Source of the DNA: Moellerella wisconsensis ATCC 35017
GTDB taxonomy: Bacteria; Pseudomonadota; Gammaproteobacteria; Enterobacterales; Enterobacteriaceae
Direction of reading: 5' to 3'
Length of the DNA: 64,000 nt
Assembly (NCBI RefSeq): GCF_001294465.1
Contig: NZ_LGAA01000018.1
Span: 372,001-436,000, forward strand
The notes under the pieces were generated by a model. The model saw nothing but the letters and a program-made list of their open reading frames with translations, had not been told where the DNA came from and ran no database searches. Position 1 is the stretch's first letter; each line of letters begins with the position of its first letter. A program made the translations under genes and the position numbers. Shown one piece after another: positions 1-9,061 of this stretch.

Positions 1-635
1 AGATGTTCAATTGTACCGTGTTCTCTTTCGCGAATTAATGCCGCCCCAGTGAGGACAATCGAGAGCATAGTAATATTATTGATTATTGCCATTACTGAAC
101 CAAACCACGATTGTGTTAAATTAGGGTTGAAGCGCATTCTAACTTCTAAATCAACGGGTAACACACTGTTATTTCTGGTTTTCGCTAAAAACTCAGTCAC
201 TTCACCTTGAACGATATTTTGAATATAGCTGTTGCCTAAAAAAGCTTGGCTCATGCGGGTTGCATCAATATTAACTTGAATTTCTGGCTGGCGACCAGCC
301 AATACATCACGTTGAAAATTAGGCGGAATATCAAGTGCAAAGGTATAGGTACCGCGATCTAGTAAGCCATCAATCTGTTCGGGAACAATATCAGCAGGCA
401 TTTGGAAAAATGGTGCATAGAAGCTATTAACAATGCGGGTGGATAGCTGGGATTTATCCTGATCAGCAATAGCTATAGGCGCATTATGTAAAGAGCCCGG
501 AGTCACGGTGGCAGACGAATAAATTGATACGGTAAACGCGAATATGATCAGCCCCAGCATCGCTTTATCTCGGCTTAAGCTGCGTAGCTCCTTCATCCCT
601 AAATTAAAAATATTTTGCAGTGTTCTGATAACCAT
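1..635 (-). CDS. yhhJ: YhhJ-like ABC-2 permease (partial, C-terminus beyond window)
   Basis: Partial gene, read leftwards off the window edge; about 211 codons are present with no stop. The start ATG (635-633) follows the rbbA stop directly, so the two are translated in tandem. The N-terminus has one membrane segment (about residues 26-45) followed by a large periplasmic-type domain. Motifs such as SSATVTPGSL, PPNFQRDVLAGRQP and MRFNPNL match E. coli YhhJ as I know it. It is an inner-membrane permease of the ABC-2 type, predicted to work with the YhiI adaptor and RbbA. The substrate is unknown. The identification is firm; the transport function is inferred from the family. Confidence 0.93.
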   Translation of the reverse strand, partial: MVIRTLQNIFNLGMKELRSLSRDKAMLGLIIFAFTVSIYSSATVTPGSLHNAPIAIADQDKSQLSTRIVNSFYAPFFQMPADIVPEQIDGLLDRGTYTFALDIPPNFQRDVLAGRQPEIQVNIDATRMSQAFLGNSYIQNIVQGEVTEFLAKTRNNSVLPVDLEVRMRFNPNLTQSWFGSVMAIINNITMLSIVLTGAALIREREHGTIEH

Positions 636-3398
636 TTATGACTCCTGTTTCTTCAGGAATAGCACGCTTAAAAGAATAACCAGCGGAATAGTGATCAACA
701 ATGGGATAAATGAACTCTGTAAATCGAATAATCCCAACGCTTTAGAGAAAATCCCTCGAGTAATAGTCAAGAAATGTGAGGTCGGATAAATCATCCCTAC
801 CCAGCGGCCCATCCCTTCTAAGGAGGAGACAGGGTCAATCATGCCGGAAAATTGAGTCGCAGGGATCAGCGTAATAATTGAGGTTCCAAAAATTGCAGCA
901 ATTTGGCTTTTCATAAAGCACGAGATTAGTAGCCCGATACCGGTGGCAATTGTTATATACAGCAGCGCGGCTAAAGTTAAGCTTAACAAGCTGCCTTTTA
1001 AACTGACGCCGAAGACAAAAACTGATAAGCCACAAAGCAAGAAGAAATTAAACATCCCCAAGATGATATAAGGAAGCTGTTTTCCGAGCAGAAATTCTAA
1101 TTTAGTCACCGGCGTTACATACAAATTAATAATGGAGCCAAGTTCTTTTTCACGTACTACACTCAGGGCGCTAAGCATAGCCGGGATCATCATTAATAAC
1201 AGTGGGATAACGGCGGGGACAATCGCCGGTAAGCTTTTTACATCAGGGTTATAACGATAGCGGGTTTCAATATCTATCGCCGGCATACCTTGCACACCAT
1301 GTGATTGACGGCTGGCTATATTGCTTAGCCACATTAAGTGCATGGCTTGAATATAACCGCGAACCGTTTCAGCACGATTAGGCATGGCACCATCAATCCA
1401 TACGCCTATTTTAACATTATGACCGCGCGAAATATCACGGGCAAAATTAGGTGGAAGTTCAATAGCAACAGTCACTTCACCACTGCGTAATCGTCGCTCT
1501 AATTCATCATAATCTTTAATCGGCGCTTGTTCGATAAAATAGCGCGAACCGGCTAAGTTAGTATTATACGCTTGGCTCATTCCGGTTTGGTCTCGGTCAA
1601 GCACCGCAAATCGTAAGTTTTCAACATCCATACTGATACCGTAACCCATAATAAACATTAAGATTACGGTACCTAACAATGCAAGTGTTGAACGAACAGG
1701 ATCACGGCGTAGTTCCATACCTTCGCGAATACTGTAACTGAACAAACGCCGTAAACTAAAGCGACTTTTCAGCGCTTGTTCGGTGCTATTTTGCTGTTGT
1801 GGATCTCGAGCCGCAGTAGGTGCATGTGAAGTATCTGGTTCGGGCGCCTTCACCGCCTCTTTGAGATAGGCAATGAATGTATCTTCTAAGGTCGCTAATC
1901 CCCGTTTTTTCACTAAATTAGCCGGAGTATCACAATCCAACACTTTACCTGCATGCATTAACGAGATACGGTCGCAGCGTGCTGCTTCATTCATAAAATG
2001 AGTGGAGATAAAAATAGTGACACCGTCACGTCGAGATAAATCAACCATCAGATTCCAAAACATATCACGGGCTACTGGGTCAACGCCTGAAGTCGGTTCA
2101 TCCAGAATCAACATTTCAGGGCGATGAATAACCGCAACAGCTAAGGATAACCGCTGGCGGATCCCCAGAGGTAAGTCATCTGGCATAGTGTCTTGTACTT
2201 CACTGAGATTAAAACGCTGGCACATTTCATCGCAACGTGAGCTAATTTCAGCCTCGGGAATATGAAATAATTTGGCATGTAATTCTAAGTTTTGGCGTAC
2301 GCTTAATTCACTGTACAACGAGAATGCCTGCGACATATAACCGACCCGTTTACGAGTTTCGATATCTTTGGGGTCTATCTCCTGCCCGAATAACCATGCT
2401 TGTCCTTCGCTGGCTTGTAGCAACCCGGTTAACATTTTCATGGTCGTGGATTTCCCACAACCATTGGAGCCGAGAAAACCGAAAATTTCGCCTTTAGGAA
2501 TACGGAAATTGACATGATCTACGGCCACGAAGTGACCAAAACGCATGGTTAAATCTTGTGCTTCAATGGCAATAACATCATCGGCAGATTTATCTCTGGC
2601 GGGAATAATCACTTTTTGATGATTTTTTCTTTTATCTTCCGGGAGCAATTCAATAAATGCCGCTTCTAAATCTTCGCATTTGGTTTGCTGTTTAATTTCA
2701 GTGGCATGGCCGGTAGCTAATACTTTTCCGGCATCCATAGCGACTAACCAATCAAAGCGTTCGGCTTCCTCCATATATGCAGTCGCTACCAAGACGCTCA
2801 TATTGGTTTGACGTTCACGTATCCGATTGATTAGCTCCCAAAATTGAGCCCGAGATAATGGATCAACCCCTGTGGTTGGTTCGTCGAGAATTAATAACTC
2901 AGGGTCATGAATAAGTGCGCAGCAAAGCCCGAGTTTTTGTTTCATCCCTCCCGATAATTTACCGGCCGGCCTATCACGAAATGGCGCTAACCCGGTACTT
3001 TCGAGCAAGTCATTAATTCGATGTTCTCGTTCCAGTTTTGATTGACCAAATAGGCGACCAAAAAAATCAACATTCTCAAATACCGACAATGTATGGTAGA
3101 GATTTTTCCCGAGACCTTGCGGCATGTAGGCTATTCTCGGGCAAACGGCTCGTCGATGAGCTTTATCGCTCATCTCACCACCAAGCACTACGACCTGCCC
3201 ATGTTGTATTTCTCGTGAGCCAGCAATAAGTGAGATTAAGCTCGATTTACCGACGCCATCAGGGCCGATTAGACCGACCATCTGGCGTGCCGGGATTTGC
3301 AACGTAATATCATCAAGCGCACAATTTTCCCCGTAATGCTGACTGACATGACGTAAATCGATAATCACATCATCCCTTAATCGCGGTTTGCTTGTCAT
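636..3398 (-). CDS. rbbA: RbbA: double-ATPase ABC protein fused to ABC-2 permease
   Basis: 920-residue fusion of two ABC ATPase domains and an ABC-2 membrane domain. The first ATPase has Walker [10 protein letters not shown] (about residue 45), signature LSGGMKQKL and Walker [14 protein letters not shown]. The second has [10 protein letters not shown] (about 312), a degenerate signature LPLGIRQRL and [12 protein letters not shown]. Membrane segments begin near residue 565 ([19 protein letters not shown]) and a cluster of about five lies in the last 220 residues. E. coli RbbA was described as a ribosome-associated ATPase, but the operon with an HlyD-type adaptor and a second permease (yhhJ) looks like an efflux system. 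The start overlaps the yhiI stop by one base (TAATG). Confidence 0.94.
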   Translation of the reverse strand: MTSKPRLRDDVIIDLRHVSQHYGENCALDDITLQIPARQMVGLIGPDGVGKSSLISLIAGSREIQHGQVVVLGGEMSDKAHRRAVCPRIAYMPQGLGKNLYHTLSVFENVDFFGRLFGQSKLEREHRINDLLESTGLAPFRDRPAGKLSGGMKQKLGLCCALIHDPELLILDEPTTGVDPLSRAQFWELINRIRERQTNMSVLVATAYMEEAERFDWLVAMDAGKVLATGHATEIKQQTKCEDLEAAFIELLPEDKRKNHQKVIIPARDKSADDVIAIEAQDLTMRFGHFVAVDHVNFRIPKGEIFGFLGSNGCGKSTTMKMLTGLLQASEGQAWLFGQEIDPKDIETRKRVGYMSQAFSLYSELSVRQNLELHAKLFHIPEAEISSRCDEMCQRFNLSEVQDTMPDDLPLGIRQRLSLAVAVIHRPEMLILDEPTSGVDPVARDMFWNLMVDLSRRDGVTIFISTHFMNEAARCDRISLMHAGKVLDCDTPANLVKKRGLATLEDTFIAYLKEAVKAPEPDTSHAPTAARDPQQQNSTEQALKSRFSLRRLFSYSIREGMELRRDPVRSTLALLGTVILMFIMGYGISMDVENLRFAVLDRDQTGMSQAYNTNLAGSRYFIEQAPIKDYDELERRLRSGEVTVAIELPPNFARDISRGHNVKIGVWIDGAMPNRAETVRGYIQAMHLMWLSNIASRQSHGVQGMPAIDIETRYRYNPDVKSLPAIVPAVIPLLLMMIPAMLSALSVVREKELGSIINLYVTPVTKLEFLLGKQLPYIILGMFNFFLLCGLSVFVFGVSLKGSLLSLTLAALLYITIATGIGLLISCFMKSQIAAIFGTSIITLIPATQFSGMIDPVSSLEGMGRWVGMIYPTSHFLTITRGIFSKALGLFDLQSSFIPLLITIPLVILLSVLFLKKQES

Positions 3399-4468
3399 TA
3401 CGGTATTCTCACCTCAAGATTTTGCGGCCATGCGAGCGAATTATCTAACCGTACATAGGCTTTACCGGGTAAACCTGTTTTTACATATTCAAAGTGTTGC
3501 TCTAGTAATTCGGGGGAAATTCTGGCGCGAATACGGAACATTAATTTTAATCGTTCGTTGTCGGTTTCGACGGTTTTCGGTGTAAATTGTGCAACACTGG
3601 CCACATAAGTAGCTTTGGCCGGAATGACTAAATTTGGCGCTGCATCCAGAACAATATGTACTTCGCTACCTAACGCGACTTTACCGGCATCTGTGGTTGG
3701 CAAAAAGAAGGTCATATACACATCACTGAGATCGACCATATTTAATACTCGTCCCCCGGCAGATAACACTTCACCCGGTTCAGCGACACGATATTGAATC
3801 CGTCCATTGCGAGGTGCTTTTAAGATACTGTCGTCTAAATCTGCGATGATCCTACGCTCAGAAGCAGCAGCAGCCTCAACCCGAGTTTTGGCTTGTACAA
3901 TACCAGCATGCGCAGAATCAATCGCTGCCGTTGATGCGGCAACTTGTGCTTTAGCTGCTTCAAGTGCAGCTCGATTACCTTGTACTTTAGCTAAATCATC
4001 ATCCAATTGTTGAACCGAAATAGCATTGGTTAGCACCAGTTTTTTAGAACGAACTAAGCGTTTTTGGGCAGCATTCAGTTCAGCCTCTCGTTGTTTAACT
4101 ACCGCTTGAGCCGCTAATTTTTCACTTTTACGTTGAGTTAATGCAGATTCTGCCGTCATTACCGTGCTGGTGGCTTGTTTTAATTGCGCTTGTACTTCAT
4201 GTAATTGCTCTTGCAATGCACGAGTATCCATTTTGGCTAAAACTTGCCCTTTAGTAACAACGTCTCCCTCCTTAACCTCAATAGATTCAATGCGTCCCGG
4301 TGTTTTGGTCGAAATATCAATTTCGGTGGCTTCTATTCGTCCATTACTTTGGGCGAATCCAGGGGGTAAATCACTACTCCGTTGATCCCAATAATAATAT
4401 CCACCGATAATTAAAATAATTAAAACAATAATAAAAATTGTAATCTTACGCCTATTCTCTGTTTTCAT
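3398..4468 (-). CDS. yhiI: YhiI: HlyD-family periplasmic adaptor protein
   Basis: 356-residue membrane-fusion protein. One N-terminal membrane anchor (about residues 9-26) is followed by a first lipoyl half ([20 protein letters not shown]), a long alpha-helical coiled-coil hairpin rich in Ala/Gln/Lys (about 75-215), then the second lipoyl half ([20 protein letters not shown]) and a beta-barrel domain. It is the first gene of the yhiI-rbbA-yhhJ operon and should link the RbbA/YhhJ inner-membrane permease to a periplasmic or outer-membrane partner. A GAACAGG ribosome site precedes the ATG. No outer-membrane channel gene is nearby, so a shared TolC would be expected, which is inference. Confidence 0.92.
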   Translation of the reverse strand: MKTENRRKITIFIIVLIILIIGGYYYWDQRSSDLPPGFAQSNGRIEATEIDISTKTPGRIESIEVKEGDVVTKGQVLAKMDTRALQEQLHEVQAQLKQATSTVMTAESALTQRKSEKLAAQAVVKQREAELNAAQKRLVRSKKLVLTNAISVQQLDDDLAKVQGNRAALEAAKAQVAASTAAIDSAHAGIVQAKTRVEAAAASERRIIADLDDSILKAPRNGRIQYRVAEPGEVLSAGGRVLNMVDLSDVYMTFFLPTTDAGKVALGSEVHIVLDAAPNLVIPAKATYVASVAQFTPKTVETDNERLKLMFRIRARISPELLEQHFEYVKTGLPGKAYVRLDNSLAWPQNLEVRIP

Positions 4469-5209
4469 AACAACCTGTTCTCATCTTTCAGGTTAGAGGA
4501 AGGATAACTACAGTGAAATAAATTTATTGGTAAAATATCAAGACCATTGGCCTATTTTAAGTAGCAGATTATCGCCCTAATAATTATTACCCAAATACTT
4601 ATCATTACACCGTAGTATCTGAACTATTTGCAGATAGAAAATAACTTTAATAAAAACAAATTAATAAAATATTCTCTTGATCATAAGTTGCATATTACAG
4701 TCCTTAATTTAAATAATTATTTATATCATTATTCAAATAATAATTAATTTCCGGCCTATATTGAATTGTATTTTTATGGCGCTATTTATGATTAACCATT
4801 TAATTTTTATAACTATATTTTAGCGCTAATATTTATTTTAAAATAGCACACGCATCACAATATTTCAGATCAAACCAATAAATAAGTTAACCACCTTCGT
4901 ATAGCTCAAAAAAAGTTAGTATTTATTAGAAGATTAGTGTCGAAAAAAAAATAAAACCAAGAAATCATCTTAATAATTTTTATAATACTAAATTATTGTT
5001 ACTTTCTTTTTGTGAATTTATCTGTAAAATTATTATCCGCTCTCTATAAAACCGCATCAAAATAAATAATTTCCAAGTTAAAGTATTATTTATCACATAT
5101 TACTTATTATTATCGAACTATCTTTATTTAATACTGTTTATTCTATGTTATCGCTATAAGCACGGATTATTAATACCCCGTGCTTATATTATAAACTGAT
5201 TGAGTATAT
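4469..5209. other. AT-rich intergenic region without a recognised gene
   Basis: 741 bases between the yhiI start and the 3' end of the secreted-protein gene. The stretch is extremely AT-rich with many stops in all frames, and I see no supported coding region. It must carry the promoter of the yhiI operon at its left end. The only clear structure is the hairpin at 5157-5187. Such AT-rich spacers are typical H-NS targets (inference). Confidence 0.6.
5157..5187 (-). terminator. Hairpin downstream of the secreted-protein gene
   Basis: Inverted repeat ATAAGCACGG / CCGTGCTTAT (10 bp, loop of about 11 bases), 22 bases past the stop of the minus-strand gene at 5210. There is no strong U-run on the minus strand, so it may be a processing or stability hairpin rather than a classical terminator. 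Confidence 0.5.
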
Positions 5210-5845
5210 TTATTGTGCTGGAGCAATAATCTCATAATGACAGATAAACTCTGCCATCGTCAGACGATGAATATCATTAGCGTCTCGGGATGATTGAATT
5301 ACGACATCCCCAGATTTGACTATTTGGGGGGATTTTCCATCCCGTGTAATGATAAATGAGGCGGTGTTAGGTGGGACTGGGTAATAATTAACTGGCATAG
5401 TGCGTGGAATAACACGAAGGTAACCCGGTTTGGTTAATGCAGTGATCGGATCATAATATTGCTCAGCAAAATTTTTTGCGGAGACCAACATTTGCTCGGT
5501 CGTCTTGGGTGAACAATCGGTTTCAATGATCCAATCGCCCTTTTGAGCCGTCACCGTGATTGTTTGTGCTCCATGGTCTGCTGTTAGCGTGACTGATTCT
5601 CCAGGTTTAGCCAGCCGGGCAAAGCGGGGTTTACTTTGCTGAGCTAAACCGATTTTACCACGCTGTTCCAGATGAGTGAAATATTCAATCGCTTGATATT
5701 CAGTCATATTTTCTTTTGAACTCGTAATTTTTGAATTCACTTCCGAGGATGCGGCATAGGCGGTCATAGTCTGTAAGGAGGCACAGGAAAATAAAAGAGT
5801 AATAAAAAAAACAGTTTTTTTTGTTGTCATGATGACTGATCTCAT
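5210..5845 (-). CDS. Secreted protein of unknown function
   Basis: 211 residues; not recognised. A signal peptide is clear: a short basic start (MTTKK), a hydrophobic core (VFFITLLFSCASLQTM) and a probable Ala-X-Ala cleavage at AYA/A near residue 32, so the product is probably periplasmic or exported. An in-frame ATG five codons in (5830) gives a more usual signal peptide and may be the true start. The mature part has a Thr/Val-rich beta segment (ESVTLTADHGAQTITVTAQK), two cysteines about 87 residues apart (TDCSP and FICHYE) that could form a disulfide, and a Pro-rich PVNYYPVPPNTASF segment. It stands alone, with a hairpin after it and no obvious operon partner. Confidence 0.75.
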   Translation of the reverse strand: MRSVIMTTKKTVFFITLLFSCASLQTMTAYAASSEVNSKITSSKENMTEYQAIEYFTHLEQRGKIGLAQQSKPRFARLAKPGESVTLTADHGAQTITVTAQKGDWIIETDCSPKTTEQMLVSAKNFAEQYYDPITALTKPGYLRVIPRTMPVNYYPVPPNTASFIITRDGKSPQIVKSGDVVIQSSRDANDIHRLTMAEFICHYEIIAPAQ

Positions 5846-5984
5846 CGGTGATTTATGTCTATTTTTATCTGCGTATTGTATCTACGCTAGACTGCTAAGC
5901 CCTATTATTACACCCTATTTAGACCATAAGATCTAAAATTTCGGCTATTGCAGATATTATAGAAGAGATATGATAACTGAAGAT

Positions 5985-6020
5985 CCTTCAAAGGCGATGA
6001 ACTTTTCTCACCTTTGAAGG
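5985..6020 (-). terminator. Hairpin terminator after the small-protein gene
   Basis: Perfect 10-bp inverted repeat CCTTCAAAGG (5985-5994) / CCTTTGAAGG (6011-6020), loop 16 bases, 15 bases past the stop of the minus-strand gene ending at 6035. The U-tract is weak (ATCTTC). Confidence 0.65.
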
Positions 6021-6034
6021 AAAATAGACTAAAA

Positions 6035-6244
6035 TTAACGCGCTTTACGTGCTCGGCGTAAATAAGAGAAAGGAACATTAGCACAGACTTGATCTTTCAC
6101 TTTCTTTTCTGTCGAGGCGGTGTTAGGTACCTCAGTATTGGCAGTTTCTTGGCGTGCCAAATCATCCTTAGCCAAATTGTTCTCTTGCTTCGCTGTTACC
6201 GCAGAATTCACGTTGTTTTCCATAATATGATTAGTTTTTGCCAT
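6035..6244 (-). CDS. Small charged protein coupled to PadR regulator, unknown function
   Basis: 69 residues starting at the ATG at 6244-6242, one base after the regulator stop codon, so translation is probably coupled. A longer start at 6262 inside the regulator gene is possible but less likely. The sequence is hydrophilic and low in complexity (many Asn, Ala, Lys, Glu, Thr), with no signal peptide or membrane segment. The C-terminal tail has one Cys and ends strongly basic (SYLRRARKAR). I do not recognise it. Its position suggests that it is controlled by, or modulates, the YqjI-like regulator. A precursor-peptide role would fit the size and tail but there is no maturation enzyme nearby, so this stays speculation. 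Confidence 0.6.
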   Translation of the reverse strand: MAKTNHIMENNVNSAVTAKQENNLAKDDLARQETANTEVPNTASTEKKVKDQVCANVPFSYLRRARKAR

Positions 6245-6245
6245 G

Positions 6246-6779
6246 TTAGTTATCCACCTCAATCAGCGCTAGATTCATTGATTCTAGGCGCTGAACAGTC
6301 TGATTAATAATATTTACAATCTTAACCGACTCATCATTACTTAATTGTTTTAGTACAATTTTGTGCCTAAGCAGGCTTTTAAATCTACTTACGGCAAGTT
6401 CTATTTCATCGGCGAACGCATTACCTTGTTTTAACTCGCGTGCATATTGAAGTTTTTGTTTAATATTCAATAAGATTACAGTTTGAGTAGCCAAAAACAA
6501 TTTGCCTTCAGTGGTAATTAAAAATTGTTTGCGTCCATGACTCTGATTTACAGGTTCGATGAATGTTTGTTCTTCTAACAATGTTAGCGTCGGATAGATC
6601 ACTCCTGAACTGGGGCAATAAAAACCGCCAGTGGCTAGCTTAATTCGTTGAATTAGCTCATACCCATAACTTGATGATCCTGCCAATAGAGATAATACAT
6701 AGACTCTTAACTCTTTTGGGCTGAACATTCGTCGTGATTTTCGACAACAACAATCTACATCATGCTCAGTATTGCTCAT
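6246..6779 (-). CDS. PadR-family transcriptional regulator, YqjI-like
   Basis: 177 residues with a winged-helix PadR domain (about 18-95): ELRVYVLSLLAG, SYGYELIQRI and PSSGVIYPTLTLLEEQ align with E. coli YqjI (NfeR), the nickel-responsive repressor of the ferric-chelate reductase gene. YqjI has a long His/Cys-rich N-terminal tail; here only a short one remains, with CCC at residues 11-13 and one His. Metal sensing by those cysteines is possible but unproven. The C-terminal half is helical, as in PadR dimerisation domains. The gene starts 387 bases from a divergent kinase gene, and the gap contains palindromes (6880-6889, 7024-7031) that could be operators. In E. coli the divergent gene is yqjH; here it is not. 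Confidence 0.85.
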   Translation of the reverse strand: MSNTEHDVDCCCRKSRRMFSPKELRVYVLSLLAGSSSYGYELIQRIKLATGGFYCPSSGVIYPTLTLLEEQTFIEPVNQSHGRKQFLITTEGKLFLATQTVILLNIKQKLQYARELKQGNAFADEIELAVSRFKSLLRHKIVLKQLSNDESVKIVNIINQTVQRLESMNLALIEVDN

Positions 6780-7166
6780 TATTTCCGCTCTTACGCTACA
6801 TCGACTGCCAATACCATCTTTACGCTCAGAAATATTACGACATCATAAAATGACGAACTAGAAATATGTGAGTATAAACCGATATATCGATTACAACACT
6901 ATCATAACCCATTATGCGGATAATGCCAGTTTAGATATATCTGATTTTATGCCAAAAATGCTAATGATAACTATTACCATGCTTTTTAATAATTACACAT
7001 ACAATTAATAATTAAAATTTACTTATCGATATATAAAGTTACTGCGAATCAATTAAAATTACGGCACAATTAGTTAAATCAACATATTTCGCTATTAGCG
7101 ATACGGGCTCAGCCCCTCTATCACGCGACGGCTTTAATAAAAATCGAGTAATTTAGGACACTTTAT
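6780..7166. promoter_or_regulatory. Divergent intergenic region with CGATATATCG palindromes
   Basis: 387 bases between the PadR gene and the divergent kinase gene. It holds a perfect palindrome CGATATATCG (6880-6889) and, 135 bases on, TATCGATA (7024-7031) followed by TATAAA, with a related GATATATC at about 6935-6942. Repeated TATCGATAT-type motifs beside a PadR gene are candidate operators for autoregulation. No gene is visible. Confidence 0.45.
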
Positions 7167-7685
7167 ATGCTAATTGTTTTTGGCGGATTACCCGGAACAG
7201 GCAAAACAACCATCGCAAAAAGGATTGCCCAAGCAATTTCTGCTTGTTATTTACGCATTGATTCTATAGAACAATCTCTAATACAAGCCTCGACAGTTGA
7301 AAATAATACTGTTGGTGCCGCTGGGTATAATATTGCCAATATAATCGCGGATGATAATTTAAAGCTGGGTCAAATAGTAATTGCAGATTGCGTGAATCCG
7401 CTAAGCATTACTCGTACCGCATGGCAAAATATCGCTGCCAAGGCCAATACACCATTAGTTGAAATTGAAATTATTTGCTCTGATTTAGCCCAGCACCGTA
7501 TGCAAGTCGAACAACGAGTAGCGGATATTATCGGTCATCAGCTACCTGATTGGGATAATGTAATGGATCGTGAGTATGAATGGTGGGACAGTGCGGATAT
7601 TGTTATCGACAGTGCAGTTACCTCGGTTGAGTTAGCGGTGGAAATGATCCTCTATCGCTTACAGAAGCTAAAAAGAAAACATTAA
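7167..7685 (+). CDS. Small P-loop kinase (AAA_33 / predicted kinase family)
   Basis: 172 residues with Walker A GGLPGTGKTT (about 6-15), then a nucleoside- or shikimate-kinase-like fold: RIDSIEQSL (substrate/Mg region), IVIADCVNPL (Walker B-like Asp) and RVADIIGH (lid region). This is the COG0645-type predicted-kinase family, whose substrates are mostly unknown. It has no operon partner; it is divergent from the YqjI-like regulator and convergent with tyrP. The start ATG has an AGGA ribosome site eight bases upstream. The kinase call rests on the P-loop; the substrate cannot be read from the sequence. Confidence 0.8.
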   Translation: MLIVFGGLPGTGKTTIAKRIAQAISACYLRIDSIEQSLIQASTVENNTVGAAGYNIANIIADDNLKLGQIVIADCVNPLSITRTAWQNIAAKANTPLVEIEIICSDLAQHRMQVEQRVADIIGHQLPDWDNVMDREYEWWDSADIVIDSAVTSVELAVEMILYRLQKLKRKH

Positions 7686-7741
7686 CCTTTCCCGGTGATG
7701 CTTGTTTTTAGCATAAGCGATATAAAGACCTGAATAAATAA

Positions 7742-7771
7742 TAAATAGGATGCTTTTCAGCACCCTATTTA
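7742..7771. terminator. Bidirectional terminator between kinase gene and tyrP
   Basis: Inverted repeat TAAATAGGATGC (7742-7753) / GCACCCTATTTA (7760-7771) with one internal mismatch and a six-base loop. On the minus strand it is followed by a T-rich run (TTATTTATT). It lies in the convergent gap, so it can serve both genes. Confidence 0.65.
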
Positions 7772-7814
7772 CGTTTATTGTCAGTCACATCAGATTTATT
7801 ACCGCGTAATATAT

Positions 7815-9023
7815 TCAACCAATATTTGGCAACACATTGAATACAATGGCCAACTGTACAGCAATGACTACAATCCCACACATAAAGACAAATACTAACG
7901 CAGGCGCTCCCCCTTTAACTTGATAATTACGTTCATTAATTGATCGAGATTTAAACGCCAACATACTTGGGAGTAATAACGCCAATATGGCCAAAGAAAC
8001 TGCCGCATAGCCTAATGCCATAATAAAACCTGAGGGATAAAATAGTGCAAAGATTAACGGTGGACCGAAGGTTAATAATCCAGTTTGTAATCGCCCAGCA
8101 ACCGAATCTTGGCGTTTAAACAGATCAGCTAAGAAATCGAATAATCCCAGTGCAACCCCAAGGAAAGACGTAGCTAACGCCAAACTCATAAACATCTGAA
8201 CCGCTAGCTCGGTTTCACTCGAATTAACAACGTTGCGAATTGCATCGAGTAAACCATTTAACCCTGAATTTTGCGCTAAGATACCGACAAAAGTATCGCT
8301 ACTAATACTGCCCAAAGTGGCGATTTGCCACAAAATATAAGCAATAAGAGGGATTGCACTGCCAATAATAAAAATAAAACGCAGTTTTTTTACATCGCCA
8401 CCCATATATTTAACGATGCTCGGCACACTGCCGTGGAAACCAAACGAGGTAAAAACCACCGGGATAGCAGACAGAATAAGGACAGATTCCATCGGTTGAG
8501 ACAATAAATTTTGTTGTTCAACATGTGGCATCATTAGAGCAAATATCAGCACCATGAAGACTGTTTTCGCTGCAAATAACAGACGATTAATAAAATCAAC
8601 GGATGTGGTTCCAAAACAAACCACAGCGCCGCCAATCACGGTAAAGATAATAATTCCGATATAGTCCGCTAATTCAATCTGAAAATTATGGTTAAGATTA
8701 GACGTGATAATTTCTCCTGCCCCGCTCACATAGGCCGCAGTCAATGCATACATCAAAAACATCATACTGAAGCCAGTAATAATTTTCCCCGCAGATCCTA
8801 AATAACGTTCGGCGATACTGCCGATACCGGTTTCATGGGACTCATGTTGATATACTTCAACTAATAATAACGAGGTATAACACATCAATGCCCAAAGAGT
8901 GATAAGCATAACAAAACTGACACCAAAACCATTACCGGCTGCTGCGATAGGCATTGCCAACATCCCTGCACCAATTGTGGTTCCCGCGACAATAAATACA
9001 CTACCAAATGTACGATTCTTCAT
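7815..9023 (-). CDS. tyrP: TyrP: tyrosine-specific permease
   Basis: 402 residues from the ATG at 9023. An in-frame ATG five codons earlier exists, but the E. coli protein starts at the equivalent of [10 protein letters not shown]. It is an aromatic amino-acid permease (HAAAP family) with about 11 membrane helices; the N-terminal motif [14 protein letters not shown] is the family signature, and [20 protein letters not shown] is typical of the TyrP/Mtr/TnaB family. It lies 38 bases after the tyrosine decarboxylase gene on the same strand, so the two probably form an operon. In this setting it likely imports tyrosine for decarboxylation, possibly with tyramine exchange (inference). The decarboxylase context supports TyrP over Mtr. 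Confidence 0.92.
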   Translation of the reverse strand: MKNRTFGSVFIVAGTTIGAGMLAMPIAAAGNGFGVSFVMLITLWALMCYTSLLLVEVYQHESHETGIGSIAERYLGSAGKIITGFSMMFLMYALTAAYVSGAGEIITSNLNHNFQIELADYIGIIIFTVIGGAVVCFGTTSVDFINRLLFAAKTVFMVLIFALMMPHVEQQNLLSQPMESVLILSAIPVVFTSFGFHGSVPSIVKYMGGDVKKLRFIFIIGSAIPLIAYILWQIATLGSISSDTFVGILAQNSGLNGLLDAIRNVVNSSETELAVQMFMSLALATSFLGVALGLFDFLADLFKRQDSVAGRLQTGLLTFGPPLIFALFYPSGFIMALGYAAVSLAILALLLPSMLAFKSRSINERNYQVKGGAPALVFVFMCGIVVIAVQLAIVFNVLPNIG

Positions 9024-9061
9024 AATAAACCCTGTCAATAATGAGATTATTAAATTCGCTA

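Noticed and set aside
6035-6244. RiPP/bacteriocin precursor peptide
   Set aside because: Size and basic tail are suggestive, but there is no leader motif, maturation enzyme, protease or dedicated exporter nearby.
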